Of a stretch of DNA of 64,000 nucleotides, positions 1-8,846 are shown piece after piece. The stretch lies in contig NZ_FQZN01000003.1 of NCBI RefSeq assembly GCF_900142015.1, forward strand, positions 186,001 to 250,000, written 5' to 3'. A program made the position numbers and the translations under genes. The notes beneath the pieces are model-generated. The model ran no database searches and was not told the origin of the DNA. It saw only the letters and a program-made list of their open reading frames with translations. Origin of the DNA: Bacteroides stercorirosoris. Its GTDB lineage: Bacteria; Bacteroidota; Bacteroidia; Bacteroidales; Bacteroidaceae. The stretch's first letter is position 1. The number at the start of each line of letters is the position of its first letter.

Positions 1-439
1 CTTTGAAGTATTTCCGTTCGGACTTGACGAAGAAATACTCTGAAGAAACATTGGTCTCAAGGGCTTCTTTCTCTTCCTTCATTAATAGCGAATGATAGGA
101 GAGAGCTTTTTGTACAGCCTTCTGAAAACGTTCCGGTTCTATGGGTTTTACCAGATAGTCAATGGCATCAACTTCATAGCTGTCCAGTGCATACTCCGTA
201 TAGGCAGTGGTGAAAATGATAAGTGTCCGTTTGGAAACGGTGTGTGCGAATTCTATGCCAGTGATACCGGGCATCTGAATATCCAGAAAAATAAGGTCGA
301 CAGAATGTTCTTCCATAAACCGTGCGGCAGACACGGCATTGTTGAACATGCTCAGTAAGCTAAGTTCTTTATTTTCTTCCACCAACATTTCCATGGCTTC
401 GCGTGCCAAGGGTTCATCATCTATTATAATACAATTCAT
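1..439 (-). CDS. LytTR-family response regulator, partial
   Basis: This is the N-terminal part of a response regulator; its C-terminus lies beyond the window start. Reading from an ATG at 439, the protein opens MNCIIIDDEPLAREAME, the acidic pocket and first helix of a receiver domain. The phospho-acceptor aspartate lies in LIFLDIQMPGITG, and the conserved Lys in DAIDYLVKPIE. The last visible residues (SSEYFFVKSERKYFK) look like the start of a LytTR DNA-binding domain, so it probably binds promoter DNA after phosphorylation by the kinase encoded next to it. Its ATG overlaps the kinase stop codon (ATGA, 436-439), which points to translational coupling. The family call is firm; the target genes are unknown. 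Confidence 0.9.
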   Translation of the reverse strand, partial: MNCIIIDDEPLAREAMEMLVEENKELSLLSMFNNAVSAARFMEEHSVDLIFLDIQMPGITGIEFAHTVSKRTLIIFTTAYTEYALDSYEVDAIDYLVKPIEPERFQKAVQKALSYHSLLMKEEKEALETNVSSEYFFVKSERKYFK

Positions 440-1488
440 AAGTTCAGTTTTAGAGTTACTGTATATTGATTTTCCGTTTCCGCCACTTCCAGAAGATAGC
501 GACCGGGATATAATAGTTCAAGTCTCCGGCGGATATTGGTCAGTCCGATGCCGCCTACCCGGCTTTTGGCAATTGCGACGGCAGGCTTGGAATTCTCACA
601 GCGGAACTCCAAGCGGTCATTATCAATCTTAAAGAAAAGGTGGACGTATGATGGGTGTTCGCTGTCAAAGTTATGCTTCACGGCATTCTCTACAAATGGG
701 ATGAAAAGCAATGCCGGTAACTGTATGGCATCAATTTCCCCCTCTTCGGTGATGCTGTAGTCGAAGTGGTCGCGCCGTATCTTCTCCAGATTGAGATAAT
801 CATTCAGAAAACGGATATCCGAACGGAGAGGTACATGCTCGCGGAAGTTATCATTCATCTGATAGCGCAACAAATCCTCAAGTTTGAATAATACTTGCGA
901 TGCCTCAACAGGATTCTTGCGGATGAGCACATTGGCATTATTCAGCATATTGAATAAGAAGTGTGGATTTATTTGGTTCTTGAGAAACCTCAGTTCCGAG
1001 TGTAGGGTAGCGGATTGCAGTTCGTCTACCCGTTGGTTGTAAAGTATCCAGTGACGGAGTAGGAGTATGGCGGACATTCCGGCTATGGTAAATCCCATTG
1101 CCAACACTCCTGATATGGCATTTATCAGGATAGGAATCAGTTGGGAATGGACTGCGGTAGTCGTAACCTCGACAGTGAGAATCTGAAATATAGCTACAGC
1201 CACAATGATTATCAGACTCACCAAAATCACCCCGAACGCATACGTCAGCAGACGGTTTTTCAATAGGAAGCGGGGAAATAACCAATATAGATTAATATAG
1301 AAAACCGCATCGATAGAAAAAAAGTAAATGGCCCAACCGACTAATCTTTGCGGCAATGCAAGTGGTCGCATAGGTTCATTCCAGAGTATATTTACCGTGA
1401 TGAGAAACACGACAAATTGCAGGAACAGATGCCTTGCCACCCGATATTGAGGAGCGAGCAGGAAATTGGTGAAGCGGTTACCGGTCAT
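436..1488 (-). CDS. LytS/YehU-type sensor histidine kinase
   Basis: A 350-aa membrane kinase. Four hydrophobic segments lie within about residues 20-150. They are followed by a His_kinase domain whose H-box reads NQINPHFLFN (His176), an N-box IPFVENAVKH, and a glycine-rich ATP lid VGGIGLTNIRRRLELLYPG. All motifs needed for autophosphorylation are present. It would pass phosphate to the LytTR regulator whose start codon overlaps its stop. Its own start (1488) overlaps the end of the upstream kinase-like gene by 4 bp, so the three genes are almost certainly co-transcribed. The signal is unknown; the TonB receptor at the head of the operon suggests an envelope cue (inference). Confidence 0.92.
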   Translation of the reverse strand: MTGNRFTNFLLAPQYRVARHLFLQFVVFLITVNILWNEPMRPLALPQRLVGWAIYFFSIDAVFYINLYWLFPRFLLKNRLLTYAFGVILVSLIIIVAVAIFQILTVEVTTTAVHSQLIPILINAISGVLAMGFTIAGMSAILLLRHWILYNQRVDELQSATLHSELRFLKNQINPHFLFNMLNNANVLIRKNPVEASQVLFKLEDLLRYQMNDNFREHVPLRSDIRFLNDYLNLEKIRRDHFDYSITEEGEIDAIQLPALLFIPFVENAVKHNFDSEHPSYVHLFFKIDNDRLEFRCENSKPAVAIAKSRVGGIGLTNIRRRLELLYPGRYLLEVAETENQYTVTLKLNL

Positions 1489-2645
1489 TTTCCACCTCCT
1501 TTCAGCTCAAGCCGGATGCTTTGGTCAGTTAACTCCAACTGATATTGTTCTCCATATTGCAGGTTGAGGCGTTGCCGGATTTTGTTCAGTTCCTGATAGT
1601 TGACAAGAGTATTAGTTGATGAGGAGATAAAGGGCTGCGCAATATCTGCTGTATGCTGCAAGGAACCTTGTCCCCTTGTTCCCTCGTCTCCTTGTCCCCT
1701 TCTTTTTACCTGACAGTTGAAAAGGACAGTATCACTCTCAACTTCCAGACTGATTTCGATGGAGCACGGTTGTACCTTCTGCGCCTCTGTTTGCTTTACG
1801 GCGTACTGTATGAACGGGATAAAAAGCAAAGGGAATATAAATGTACGTCCGGTTTCTCCGGATGCATTGATCCGGAAGTCAAACTTGCCCGAAACGAGCT
1901 GTTCCAGTTCCAGATAATTCGTGAGAAATTTGATTTCCGTATTCAGCAAAACCTTCTCCCGATTGCAGTCGTACAACTGATAACGGAGTATCTGGCTCAG
2001 CTTCATCAGCATCTTGGAAGCTTTTCCCGGATTCACCAATGCCTGCTCTCCCGAATAATGAAGCACCCGGAACAGCATCGAAGGACTAATCTGTTCTTTC
2101 AGATGTTCTATTTCAGACTGTAACCTGATTTTCTCCAATTGCATTACACGCTGGTTCTCCAGTATCCACAACCGCAACAGGACGGTCATGCTACCACCGA
2201 TAATGCTAAGGAGCGTCAACGGGAAAGAAGAGAGATAATCCATCACGAGTGCCACTTTAGGATATCCGGTGAAAATATTAGGTATGTGCAGAACAGATGA
2301 TACTATATATTCTTGTGTGGCCTGTAGGGCAAACACCACTATTAAACCGCCCGACAAGTAGAGAATATACGTCAGGTATTTCTGTTTGAGCAGATAGCGG
2401 GGTGTCAGGTAAAGCAGATTAAAATAGAAAAGAGAACCATACAGTACAAACAAATTGAATATGAGCAGGTATATCCGGTTTCCCAACGCCCCCGTTGCGT
2501 CCCGCAGAGTAAACAATACCAGATTGCTGGCTATGACAAGCAGTGCAACAATGAGCGTTGCATGTCTGGCCAGCCGGAGGCGCGGACTGACCAGAAAACG
2601 GTATAGGAAAGAACTGTCGTTGCCTATGATAGGTATTGTTTTCAT
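1485..2645 (-). CDS. LytS-like membrane protein with degenerate kinase motifs (pseudokinase)
   Basis: A 386-aa paralogue of the downstream kinase with the same layout of N-terminal membrane segments, linker and kinase-like domain. The catalytic residues are lost. The H-box NPHFLFN is replaced by SPSMLFR (Ser189 where His is expected). The N-box ENAVKH is replaced by QYAVKQ (Tyr281 for Asn). The glycine-rich lid is missing, and a charged stretch KRRGQGDEGTRGQG occupies that region. The fold seems kept (YLELEQL, FPLLFIPFI, LNKIRQRLNLQYGEQYQLEL) and the frame is intact, so it is probably a maintained gene rather than a pseudogene. It may be a sensing or dimer partner of the active kinase (inference). 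Confidence 0.85.
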   Translation of the reverse strand: MKTIPIIGNDSSFLYRFLVSPRLRLARHATLIVALLVIASNLVLFTLRDATGALGNRIYLLIFNLFVLYGSLFYFNLLYLTPRYLLKQKYLTYILYLSGGLIVVFALQATQEYIVSSVLHIPNIFTGYPKVALVMDYLSSFPLTLLSIIGGSMTVLLRLWILENQRVMQLEKIRLQSEIEHLKEQISPSMLFRVLHYSGEQALVNPGKASKMLMKLSQILRYQLYDCNREKVLLNTEIKFLTNYLELEQLVSGKFDFRINASGETGRTFIFPLLFIPFIQYAVKQTEAQKVQPCSIEISLEVESDTVLFNCQVKRRGQGDEGTRGQGSLQHTADIAQPFISSSTNTLVNYQELNKIRQRLNLQYGEQYQLELTDQSIRLELKGGGK

Positions 2646-2711
2646 CGGAGTCTTTTTAATTAAGTTGACGAAGATAGGATAAATTCATGGAAAACAAGGC
2701 TTTCCAGGGAA

Positions 2712-5045
2712 TTAAAACTCTATTTTATAACTGATATTGGTTAACCCCGTTTTCTGCTCGCTCGCCTCTATTTTCTCGGTTTTTATGTTATAAAGGTGTT
2801 GAATGTACTCTTTGGCTCCCGTAAAATTGATACCTTTTATGGCGAATTCATGGGAAACGCGACGCTTGTTGATACGATAACTCACCGTATAGTTGCCAAT
2901 CAGCATTGGCGAACGCTGTATGGAGTATGCCTGCGTTTCATCATACTGAACTTCTTTGTCGGGATGCGCCATAGTTGCTTCCACATCAATCGGGGCATAC
3001 CGTTCTCCGCCCTGCAATGTCATTTTCAGGTTGACACTAAGGATATTTTGCTTGTTGCGTCCCAGCATCCATTCCTTGCCTATCAGTCCGTTCAATACAT
3101 ATTTCCGGTTGAAGCGTGTGTTGTGCCATACTCCGTCGCCGCCACGGTAGCGCGAATCAAATAAAGAAGCTGTCACCATATAATAAAGCCCTTTGCTTAA
3201 TGCACGTTCCCAGGTGATGTCTACTCCTATGTTTCGTCCGCGACCTTTGTTCACCAACGTGTTTTCTACGAAGAATTCATCCCGGTTGAGGACAGAGAAA
3301 GAGCTGTCGCGCATGACGGGGACATCGTACAGGAATTGTACGTAAGGCTCTACTTTCAGACTCATGTTGTTCGACATTTTGTAGGCGAACGATAACATCA
3401 GGTGATGCGCTTTCGTGAAATCAAGGTTTTTGTTCACGGACTCGTCACCTGTGCTTTGTGTTTTTACAAAATATACATCGAGCTTTTCCATACGGCTGTA
3501 CATGCCGTAAGCCAATGCAAAAGATGTTTTTGCGTTAGCCTGATATTTCAGACCTGCGCGCGGTTCCAGTGTCCAGCGATTATTCAGGGTGAGTAATTGT
3601 CCGTATAAGCCGAAGTTCAGGCTTAGCTGGTCGCTCATTCCCCATGAAGAACTGTTATAAGCGGAAAGCAGGCTGGTGTTTCCGTCTCCTTTTGATATCA
3701 ACTCCAACGGTTGGTCAATGAAGGGGGCGAGTTTCAAATCCATATTGTAGAACATTTGCGTATACGTGAATCCGGTCTTGTTGGTGAAGCGGTTGCTTAT
3801 CTTCCGATTCAGCGAAGAGGTCAGTATCAGGTTGGTACTTCTGCTGTACTGGTCAAGGAAAGGAGAACTATTCAGTTCCCGGTCGAAATTTAATTGAAAG
3901 GCTTCCTGGTCGGAATAAGTGCCGGCAAGAGTGGTTTTCAGCAAAGTGTTTTCGTCAAAGAAGTAGCGGTGTGTGATACCTCCGGCTGCCATATATTGCG
4001 TGGAATGTGCTTGCGCTGCGTCTTCCAGATAGTCCCATTTGCCGGGCTCCCTGTCGAACGAACTTTTGAATTTATCAATGAGGGCAGTTCCCCATACAGA
4101 GAAAGTTCCGGCACTGCGGGTAGGGAAGTTCAGTTTAAAGTTCAGGTCTTGATAATCCATCTTTCCACCCAGGTCCACGTTCAGTAATCCAGTGGTGGAG
4201 TAGCGGTAGTTGAAGATATAGGAAGCCTTATGCTTCTTGCTCAACGGGCCTTCGGAAGCGAAGTCTATTCCCATGATGCCGACCTGAAAGGTATTTTCAT
4301 TCTTCTGATTGTTTCCGTTGCGCAATTTCATGTCGAATACACCTGAAACAGCATTGCCGTATTCTGCCGGAAAGGCTCCCGTGAAGAAGTCCGAATTGCC
4401 CAATACCTGTGCGCTGAGTGATGAAAGGATTCCTCCGCCCAGAGTTGCAATATCAGCAAAATGGTTGGGATTGGGAATCTCCACGTCTTCCAGCCTCCAC
4501 TGCAATAGGTGGGGCGCATTGCCATGAATGGATATACCGTTGTTGGAAACACTCGGTGCCACTCCGGCAAATGAAGCCACCAGCCGGGCAGGGTCATCGA
4601 AGCCGCCTGCATAACGGCTTGCTTCTTCTACACTGAGCATACGCGCGCCGGCAACAGCCATTTTGTTCATTGCTTCGTCCCGGTTGTTGGCACGGACTAC
4701 CACTTCATTCAGCTCATTGACGTTTTCGCGCATGGCTATTTCCAAATAAACTTCCTTGGCGGAGGTCACCAGTATTTCGCGTATGATTGCCGGTTCGTAT
4801 CCCATGAAAGAAGATTCTACCGAATGCCGGCCTACCGGAACCTTGGGCAGTGTGAAACGGCCGAGGCTGTCGCACACTGCTCCTAAATCCGGCATATCCG
4901 TCAGGCGTACGGTAGCGTAGGGAATGGGATGTCCGGATGCCCGGTCGTTCACAACGCCACGTAGAGTTTGTACCGGTCGTTCCTGAGCGAAACAACAAAC
5001 TGAAAAAAACAATGCTATGATTGCTATTACATTAATCTTATCCAT
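2712..5045 (-). CDS. TonB-dependent receptor with N-terminal carboxypeptidase-like domain
   Basis: A 777-aa outer-membrane receptor. It starts MDKINVIAIIALFFSVCCFA, a signal peptide. A CarboxypepD_reg-like domain follows (VQTLRGVVNDRASGHPIPYA...GYEPAIIREI), then a plug (ARLVASFAGVAPSVSNNGISIHGN) and a long beta-barrel. The ATG at 5045 is preferred over one at 5090 because a -7 promoter box (5071-5078) would lie inside the longer reading. There is no SusD partner next to it, so it is a stand-alone receptor rather than part of a SusC/D pair. It is the first gene of an operon with two LytS-type proteins and a LytTR regulator, which suggests uptake of a ligand linked to signalling. The substrate cannot be told. 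Confidence 0.88.
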   Translation of the reverse strand: MDKINVIAIIALFFSVCCFAQERPVQTLRGVVNDRASGHPIPYATVRLTDMPDLGAVCDSLGRFTLPKVPVGRHSVESSFMGYEPAIIREILVTSAKEVYLEIAMRENVNELNEVVVRANNRDEAMNKMAVAGARMLSVEEASRYAGGFDDPARLVASFAGVAPSVSNNGISIHGNAPHLLQWRLEDVEIPNPNHFADIATLGGGILSSLSAQVLGNSDFFTGAFPAEYGNAVSGVFDMKLRNGNNQKNENTFQVGIMGIDFASEGPLSKKHKASYIFNYRYSTTGLLNVDLGGKMDYQDLNFKLNFPTRSAGTFSVWGTALIDKFKSSFDREPGKWDYLEDAAQAHSTQYMAAGGITHRYFFDENTLLKTTLAGTYSDQEAFQLNFDRELNSSPFLDQYSRSTNLILTSSLNRKISNRFTNKTGFTYTQMFYNMDLKLAPFIDQPLELISKGDGNTSLLSAYNSSSWGMSDQLSLNFGLYGQLLTLNNRWTLEPRAGLKYQANAKTSFALAYGMYSRMEKLDVYFVKTQSTGDESVNKNLDFTKAHHLMLSFAYKMSNNMSLKVEPYVQFLYDVPVMRDSSFSVLNRDEFFVENTLVNKGRGRNIGVDITWERALSKGLYYMVTASLFDSRYRGGDGVWHNTRFNRKYVLNGLIGKEWMLGRNKQNILSVNLKMTLQGGERYAPIDVEATMAHPDKEVQYDETQAYSIQRSPMLIGNYTVSYRINKRRVSHEFAIKGINFTGAKEYIQHLYNIKTEKIEASEQKTGLTNISYKIEF

Positions 5046-5070
5046 CTTTATCTGTTTTGATTGATTGCGA

Positions 5071-5078
5071 CAAAGATA
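5071..5078 (-). promoter_or_regulatory. -7 promoter box of the TonB receptor operon
   Basis: On the minus strand this reads TATCTTTG, an exact match to the Bacteroidota -7 consensus TAnnTTTG, 26 bp upstream of the receptor ATG. No TTTG -33 box stands at the usual distance. Confidence 0.55.
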
Positions 5079-5093
5079 GACCGCCTCCATACG

Positions 5094-6725
5094 CTATTTC
5101 TCCTTTTGAGACGAAGCGGATGGGTTTGTAGACAAAAGCAGGTTTTTCATGCAATTTATTTCTCTCAGGAATTCCTTGTCATGCGATATTGCAATAACCG
5201 TTCCTGCGTAATCCCGGATAGTTGCCGTAATGATCTCGATACTTTCAATATCCAGATTATTGGTTGGTTCATCCAGAATAAAAGCATCCGGCGTATTGTC
5301 CGCAATCATCAGGCAGCAGAATGAAAGGCGCATCTTCTCTCCACCGCTGAGCAATGAGCAGGATTTGTTCCAGGTGTCTGCCGGAAAAAGGTAACGGTTC
5401 AGTATCGTTTTCAATTCATGTTCCGGCAGCAGGCGGCGGTTGAAATGCTCTGCCTGTTCCAAAATACTGAGTTCATTCCGGATAAGGGAGTACTCTTGAT
5501 CCAGATAAACAAAACTGAAATCAATCCGTTCCAGACTTCCGCTTCCGGCAGGAAGTATCCCGCAAATAAGTTTCAGCAGAGTTGTCTTGCCACTGCCATT
5601 GTTACCTTCAATACAGAAGCGGTCGCCGCTTCTCAACTGGAAACTGAGCGGTTCCTGCCACATAGGACGTTCAGCATCAGGGTACTGGAAATTCATTTCC
5701 GTAGCCGTGACCAATATCTTACCTTCGTGCAAAGCCGAGGCACTGAAATTGGTTTTCAACTTCTCGGCAAGCGGAATAGCGCTTCGTATACTTTGCATCT
5801 CCTGTTGCAGCTTTTCCGATTTCTCAGCATGCACGTTCTTCAGTTTGTTGGTGCTTACTTCTGCCTTGTCTTTCATGGCGCCCATCATAATTCGTGGGAT
5901 ACCTTTCTTTATAGCTGCTTTTTCTCCCCGTACATTTTGTTTCGCTTTCTGTTCCGCCACTTCGCGGGCTGTTTTCCGGGCAAGGCGCAGGGCCTTTTGT
6001 TTTTCTTCCAACTGTTCTTGCAAAGCATTGAGCTGGATGCCTTTCTGCTCCTTGAAGAAGTCGTAGTTTCCACCGTACTGTGTCAGTCCGTTGGAAGATA
6101 ACTCGCAAATGGCGGGAAGTAAGTTCAGCAATGTTCGGTCGTGGCTGATGACAAAAACGGCGGCAGAAGTACGTTGCACAAACTCATACAGTCGCTTCCT
6201 GCCAGTCATATCCAAGTGGTTCGTGGGTTCATCCAGCAGAATAGCGGTAGGAGAGTGCAGTTCCATACCTGCAAGGAAGATGCGCGTTTTTTCTCCACCG
6301 CTGAGGCCGTCCATCAGACGCGAAAGAGGAGTACCGCTCATTCCCCATGCTGCCAGGGCGGCTTGGGCACGTTCTTCTATATTCCAGTCATCGTCCAGCG
6401 TGGTGAAATGCTTTTCGGATACATCTCCATTCAATATGGCATGCAGCGCTTCCAGTTTATGGTCTATCCTTAAAGCCTGTGCGATAGTCCGGTTGTCGTA
6501 TTGGCCGAAATGCTGAGGCACATAATAAAGATGTTCGGGACGGGTGACTGTTCCGGCCACAGGCGATAAGTCTCCTGCAATAATCCGCATCAGGGTAGAC
6601 TTTCCGCAACCGTTGTTTCCGGTCAGCGCCATTTTGTCTCCCGGATTGACGGTCAGGTTTAAGTGTTGAAACAAGACTTCCTTGTCAGAATGGACATAGC
6701 TAAGGTCTCTGATAATAATACTCAT
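5094..6725 (-). CDS. ABC-F family ATPase
   Basis: A 543-aa soluble protein with two ABC ATPase domains and no membrane segments. Domain 1 has Walker A GNNGCGKST (about residues 36-44), signature LSGGEKTRI and Walker B AILLDEPTNHLD. Domain 2 has GNNGSGKTT, LSGGEKMRLS and FILDEPTNNLD. Between them is a Lys-rich coiled linker (EEKQKALRLARKTAREVAEQKAK...), the part that reaches into the ribosome in this family. ABC-F proteins act on ribosomes, either in translation or in protection from antibiotics. The start at 6725 (MSIIIRDLSY) fits the family; a longer in-frame reading from 6830 lies within the transcribed leader. A role in drug resistance is possible but not shown. Confidence 0.9.
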   Translation of the reverse strand: MSIIIRDLSYVHSDKEVLFQHLNLTVNPGDKMALTGNNGCGKSTLMRIIAGDLSPVAGTVTRPEHLYYVPQHFGQYDNRTIAQALRIDHKLEALHAILNGDVSEKHFTTLDDDWNIEERAQAALAAWGMSGTPLSRLMDGLSGGEKTRIFLAGMELHSPTAILLDEPTNHLDMTGRKRLYEFVQRTSAAVFVISHDRTLLNLLPAICELSSNGLTQYGGNYDFFKEQKGIQLNALQEQLEEKQKALRLARKTAREVAEQKAKQNVRGEKAAIKKGIPRIMMGAMKDKAEVSTNKLKNVHAEKSEKLQQEMQSIRSAIPLAEKLKTNFSASALHEGKILVTATEMNFQYPDAERPMWQEPLSFQLRSGDRFCIEGNNGSGKTTLLKLICGILPAGSGSLERIDFSFVYLDQEYSLIRNELSILEQAEHFNRRLLPEHELKTILNRYLFPADTWNKSCSLLSGGEKMRLSFCCLMIADNTPDAFILDEPTNNLDIESIEIITATIRDYAGTVIAISHDKEFLREINCMKNLLLSTNPSASSQKEK

Positions 6726-6940
6726 GATAAAATACTGTGTTAAGAGAGTGAATAACGGGATAAAATCTCGGAAACTTCCGTAAAGGAAGTCATTGGAAGG
6801 GGGCAGACAAACACAGTATAGGCTAAACATCTACATTCGGGATGCTCAGCGTTCTGAATAATAAAGCATATAAAAGGTGATGTTTACCGAAGGGTTTGTC
6901 TTTACTTAGAAATTCTCATCGTAGCAATTATTAGTTAGTG
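6726..6940 (-). promoter_or_regulatory. Long 5' leader of the ABC-F gene
   Basis: About 215 nt lie between the predicted transcription start and the ABC-F ATG. The leader holds a perfect 6-bp hairpin with a 5-nt loop (acttcc at 6774-6779, ggaagt at 6785-6790). It also holds an open reading from 6830 that runs in frame into the gene. Leaders of this size are common regulatory regions for ABC-F and other ribosome-protection genes; that it attenuates here is inference. Confidence 0.35.
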
Positions 6941-6944
6941 GGTG

Positions 6945-6976
6945 CAAAGATAGGTATTTCTTTTGAAAGACACAAA
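6945..6976 (-). promoter_or_regulatory. Bacteroidota-type promoter of the ABC-F gene
   Basis: On the minus strand a TTTG box (6973-6976) is followed after exactly 20 nt by TATCTTTG (6945-6952). This matches the TTTG-N19-21-TAnnTTTG consensus in full and is the best promoter in the window. Confidence 0.75.
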
Positions 6977-6983
6977 TTACCTT

Positions 6984-7463
6984 TTATTCCATAGAGGAAG
7001 CATCGAACGACAGCGGCAATAATGCGCCTACATTCTTCATTTCATAAATCCCTTTTTTGCCATAAAGAAGGATGCGCATGGGTTGTTTGAAACGCTTTTC
7101 CGTCTCAAGCATCACCTGTCGGCAGGCACCGCAGGGCGGAATAGGGTCGTCAAGGAAGTCTCTTTCATTGCGTGCGGCAATGGCAAGGGTTTCTACCGGC
7201 TGGTCGGGATATTGTGAATTGGCATAAAACAAAGTGGTACGTTCAGCGCAGAGACCTGAGGGATAAGCGGCATTTTCCTGGTTCGTACCTGTGACGATTC
7301 TGCCGTCTGCCAGTCGTGCGGCAGCGCCTACGGAGAAGTGTGAATAGGGTGCATAACTGCGTTTGGTTGCCTCCCGCGCCGCATCCATCAGTTCACGGTC
7401 AGCGTCACTTAACTCACTATATTCGTATATTTTAATGTCAATTTGTAAGGTCAAATCTTTCAT
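6984..7463 (-). CDS. cdd: Cytidine deaminase
   Basis: A 159-aa enzyme that deaminates cytidine and deoxycytidine to uridine in pyrimidine salvage. The zinc-binding and catalytic motifs are complete: LCAERTTLF (Cys and the catalytic Glu) and PPCGACRQVM (two further Cys). The substrate loop SYAPYSHFSVGAAA is also present. The length is a little above the usual homotetrameric form, with about 20 extra residues at the N-terminus. It is divergent from the LysM glucosaminidase gene. The 3' end is close to the ABC-F promoter, so the two genes are probably separate transcripts. Confidence 0.93.
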   Translation of the reverse strand: MKDLTLQIDIKIYEYSELSDADRELMDAAREATKRSYAPYSHFSVGAAARLADGRIVTGTNQENAAYPSGLCAERTTLFYANSQYPDQPVETLAIAARNERDFLDDPIPPCGACRQVMLETEKRFKQPMRILLYGKKGIYEMKNVGALLPLSFDASSME

Positions 7464-7494
7464 AAGGCTATAAGGTATATTGTAATTAATGTTA

Positions 7495-7502
7495 CAAAGT
7501 TA
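7495..7502 (-). promoter_or_regulatory. -7 promoter box of cdd
   Basis: The minus strand reads TAACTTTG, matching TAnnTTTG, about 31 bp upstream of the cdd start codon. The -33 region is weak. Confidence 0.45.
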
Positions 7503-7562
7503 GAAAAGAGATTGGTAAATCCAATTCTTTTTAAGATTTTTGTGACCTCAACTCATACCACT

Positions 7563-8489
7563 ATGAACAGAATTAACGCTATCAGACTTACCGCAATTCT
7601 GGCACTCCTTGTTTGTGCCGTTGCTGTCCAGGCGCAGCGCCGGAATGCCCGTTACGTGGAATATATAGAAAAGTATGCTCCGCTTGCCGTGCAGCAAATG
7701 AAGGAACACAAGATACCTGCCAGCATCACCCTGGCACAAGGACTTCTGGAAAGTGGTGCCGGACAAAGCACGCTGGCCCGCAAAAGCAACAATCACTTCG
7801 GCATCAAGTGTGGCAGCAACTGGCGTGGACGCACGGTGCGGCACGATGATGATGCGCGCAATGAATGTTTCCGTGCTTACAGCAATCCCCGCGACTCTTA
7901 CGAAGATCATTCCGCCTTCTTGAAACGTGGTGCCCGCTATGCTTTCCTGTTCGACCTGAAGATTACGGATTATAAAGGTTGGGCTCGCGGTCTGAAGAAA
8001 GCCGGATATGCGACAGACCCTTCTTATGCCAACCGTCTGATTACGATTATTGAAGATTACGACCTTTACAAGTACGACAGTCGTGGCATGAGCAAACGTG
8101 AAGCTCGTAAATGGGAGAAAGAGTTGAAGAAGAAGCCTTGGCTTGCCAATCCGCATCAGGTATATATAGCCAATGATATAGCGTATGTCGTGGCTCGTGA
8201 TGGCGATACTTTCCGCTTCCTGGGCGGAGAGTTTGATATTAGCTGGAAGAAGTTGGTGAAGTATAACGACCTGCATAAAGACTATACTTTGGAAGCCGGC
8301 GATATTATCTATCTGAAAGCGAAAAAGAAGAAAGCCTCCAAACCGCATACTGTTTATATTGTAAGAGATGGCGATTCCATGCATACCATTTCTCAAAAGT
8401 ACGGTATACGTCTGAAGAATCTGTATAAGATGAACCGTAAAGGCGATGAGTATATTCCTGAAGTAGGAGACAGGTTGAGGTTGAGATAA
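7563..8489 (+). CDS. Exported glucosaminidase with two LysM domains
   Basis: A 308-aa cell-wall hydrolase. A signal peptide (MNRINAIRLTAILALLVCAVAVQAQ) precedes a GH73-type beta-N-acetylglucosaminidase domain, with the catalytic Glu in LAQGLLESGAGQSTLA (Glu63) and NNHFGIKCG. Two LysM peptidoglycan-binding modules fill the C-terminus (about 195-250 and 260-308; the second reads VRDGDSMHTISQKYGI). It should cut the glycan strand of peptidoglycan in the periplasm, for wall turnover or daughter-cell separation. The ATG at 7563 is chosen because the signal peptide starts there; an upstream in-frame ATG at 7512 would place 17 residues before it. Confidence 0.9.
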   Translation: MNRINAIRLTAILALLVCAVAVQAQRRNARYVEYIEKYAPLAVQQMKEHKIPASITLAQGLLESGAGQSTLARKSNNHFGIKCGSNWRGRTVRHDDDARNECFRAYSNPRDSYEDHSAFLKRGARYAFLFDLKITDYKGWARGLKKAGYATDPSYANRLITIIEDYDLYKYDSRGMSKREARKWEKELKKKPWLANPHQVYIANDIAYVVARDGDTFRFLGGEFDISWKKLVKYNDLHKDYTLEAGDIIYLKAKKKKASKPHTVYIVRDGDSMHTISQKYGIRLKNLYKMNRKGDEYIPEVGDRLRLR

Positions 8490-8513
8490 CCGGAAATTCT
8501 GATTAGCATAAAA

Positions 8514-8555
8514 GGGGGATAGATTCTACTTATTACAAATTAGATTCTATCCCCC
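8514..8555. terminator. Hairpin after the LysM glucosaminidase gene
   Basis: The arms gggggatagattcta (8514-8528) and tagattctatccccc (8541-8555) pair at 14 of 15 positions. It is probably a transcript end, although no T-run follows. Confidence 0.45.
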
Positions 8556-8846
8556 TAATAACTAATATCAGCACCGCAGTCAACTAATAATTTCTTGCCT
8601 AATTTTTATTCATACAACAGATGTTGTAAGAAACTTCTATAATTAATATAAGAAACTTATATAGTTATTGTAGGAAACAAGAATATTTATGGTAAGAATA
8701 TTTTTTAGTATCTGAGATATTAGTTTGTAGGCACTGCGATATTAGTCTGTTGCGTTGCCGTTTAAAGACTGATGTGCTTGAAATGAAGGATAAGTGCATT
8801 GCCATGTAGACTTATCAATAAAGTAACACTATTAAATTAGTTTTAT
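8556..8846. other. AT-rich spacer with short imperfect repeats
   Basis: No gene is seen. The stretch holds three imperfect copies of a motif like tgtaagaaacttctataat (around 8625, 8645 and 8668), and two copies of gatattagt followed by tgt (around 8728-8762). The function is unknown. Confidence 0.4.

Noticed and set aside
7548..8396. 282-codon reading frame antisense to the LysM glucosaminidase
   Set aside because: The plus-strand gene has a signal peptide and two recognised domains; the antisense product has none.
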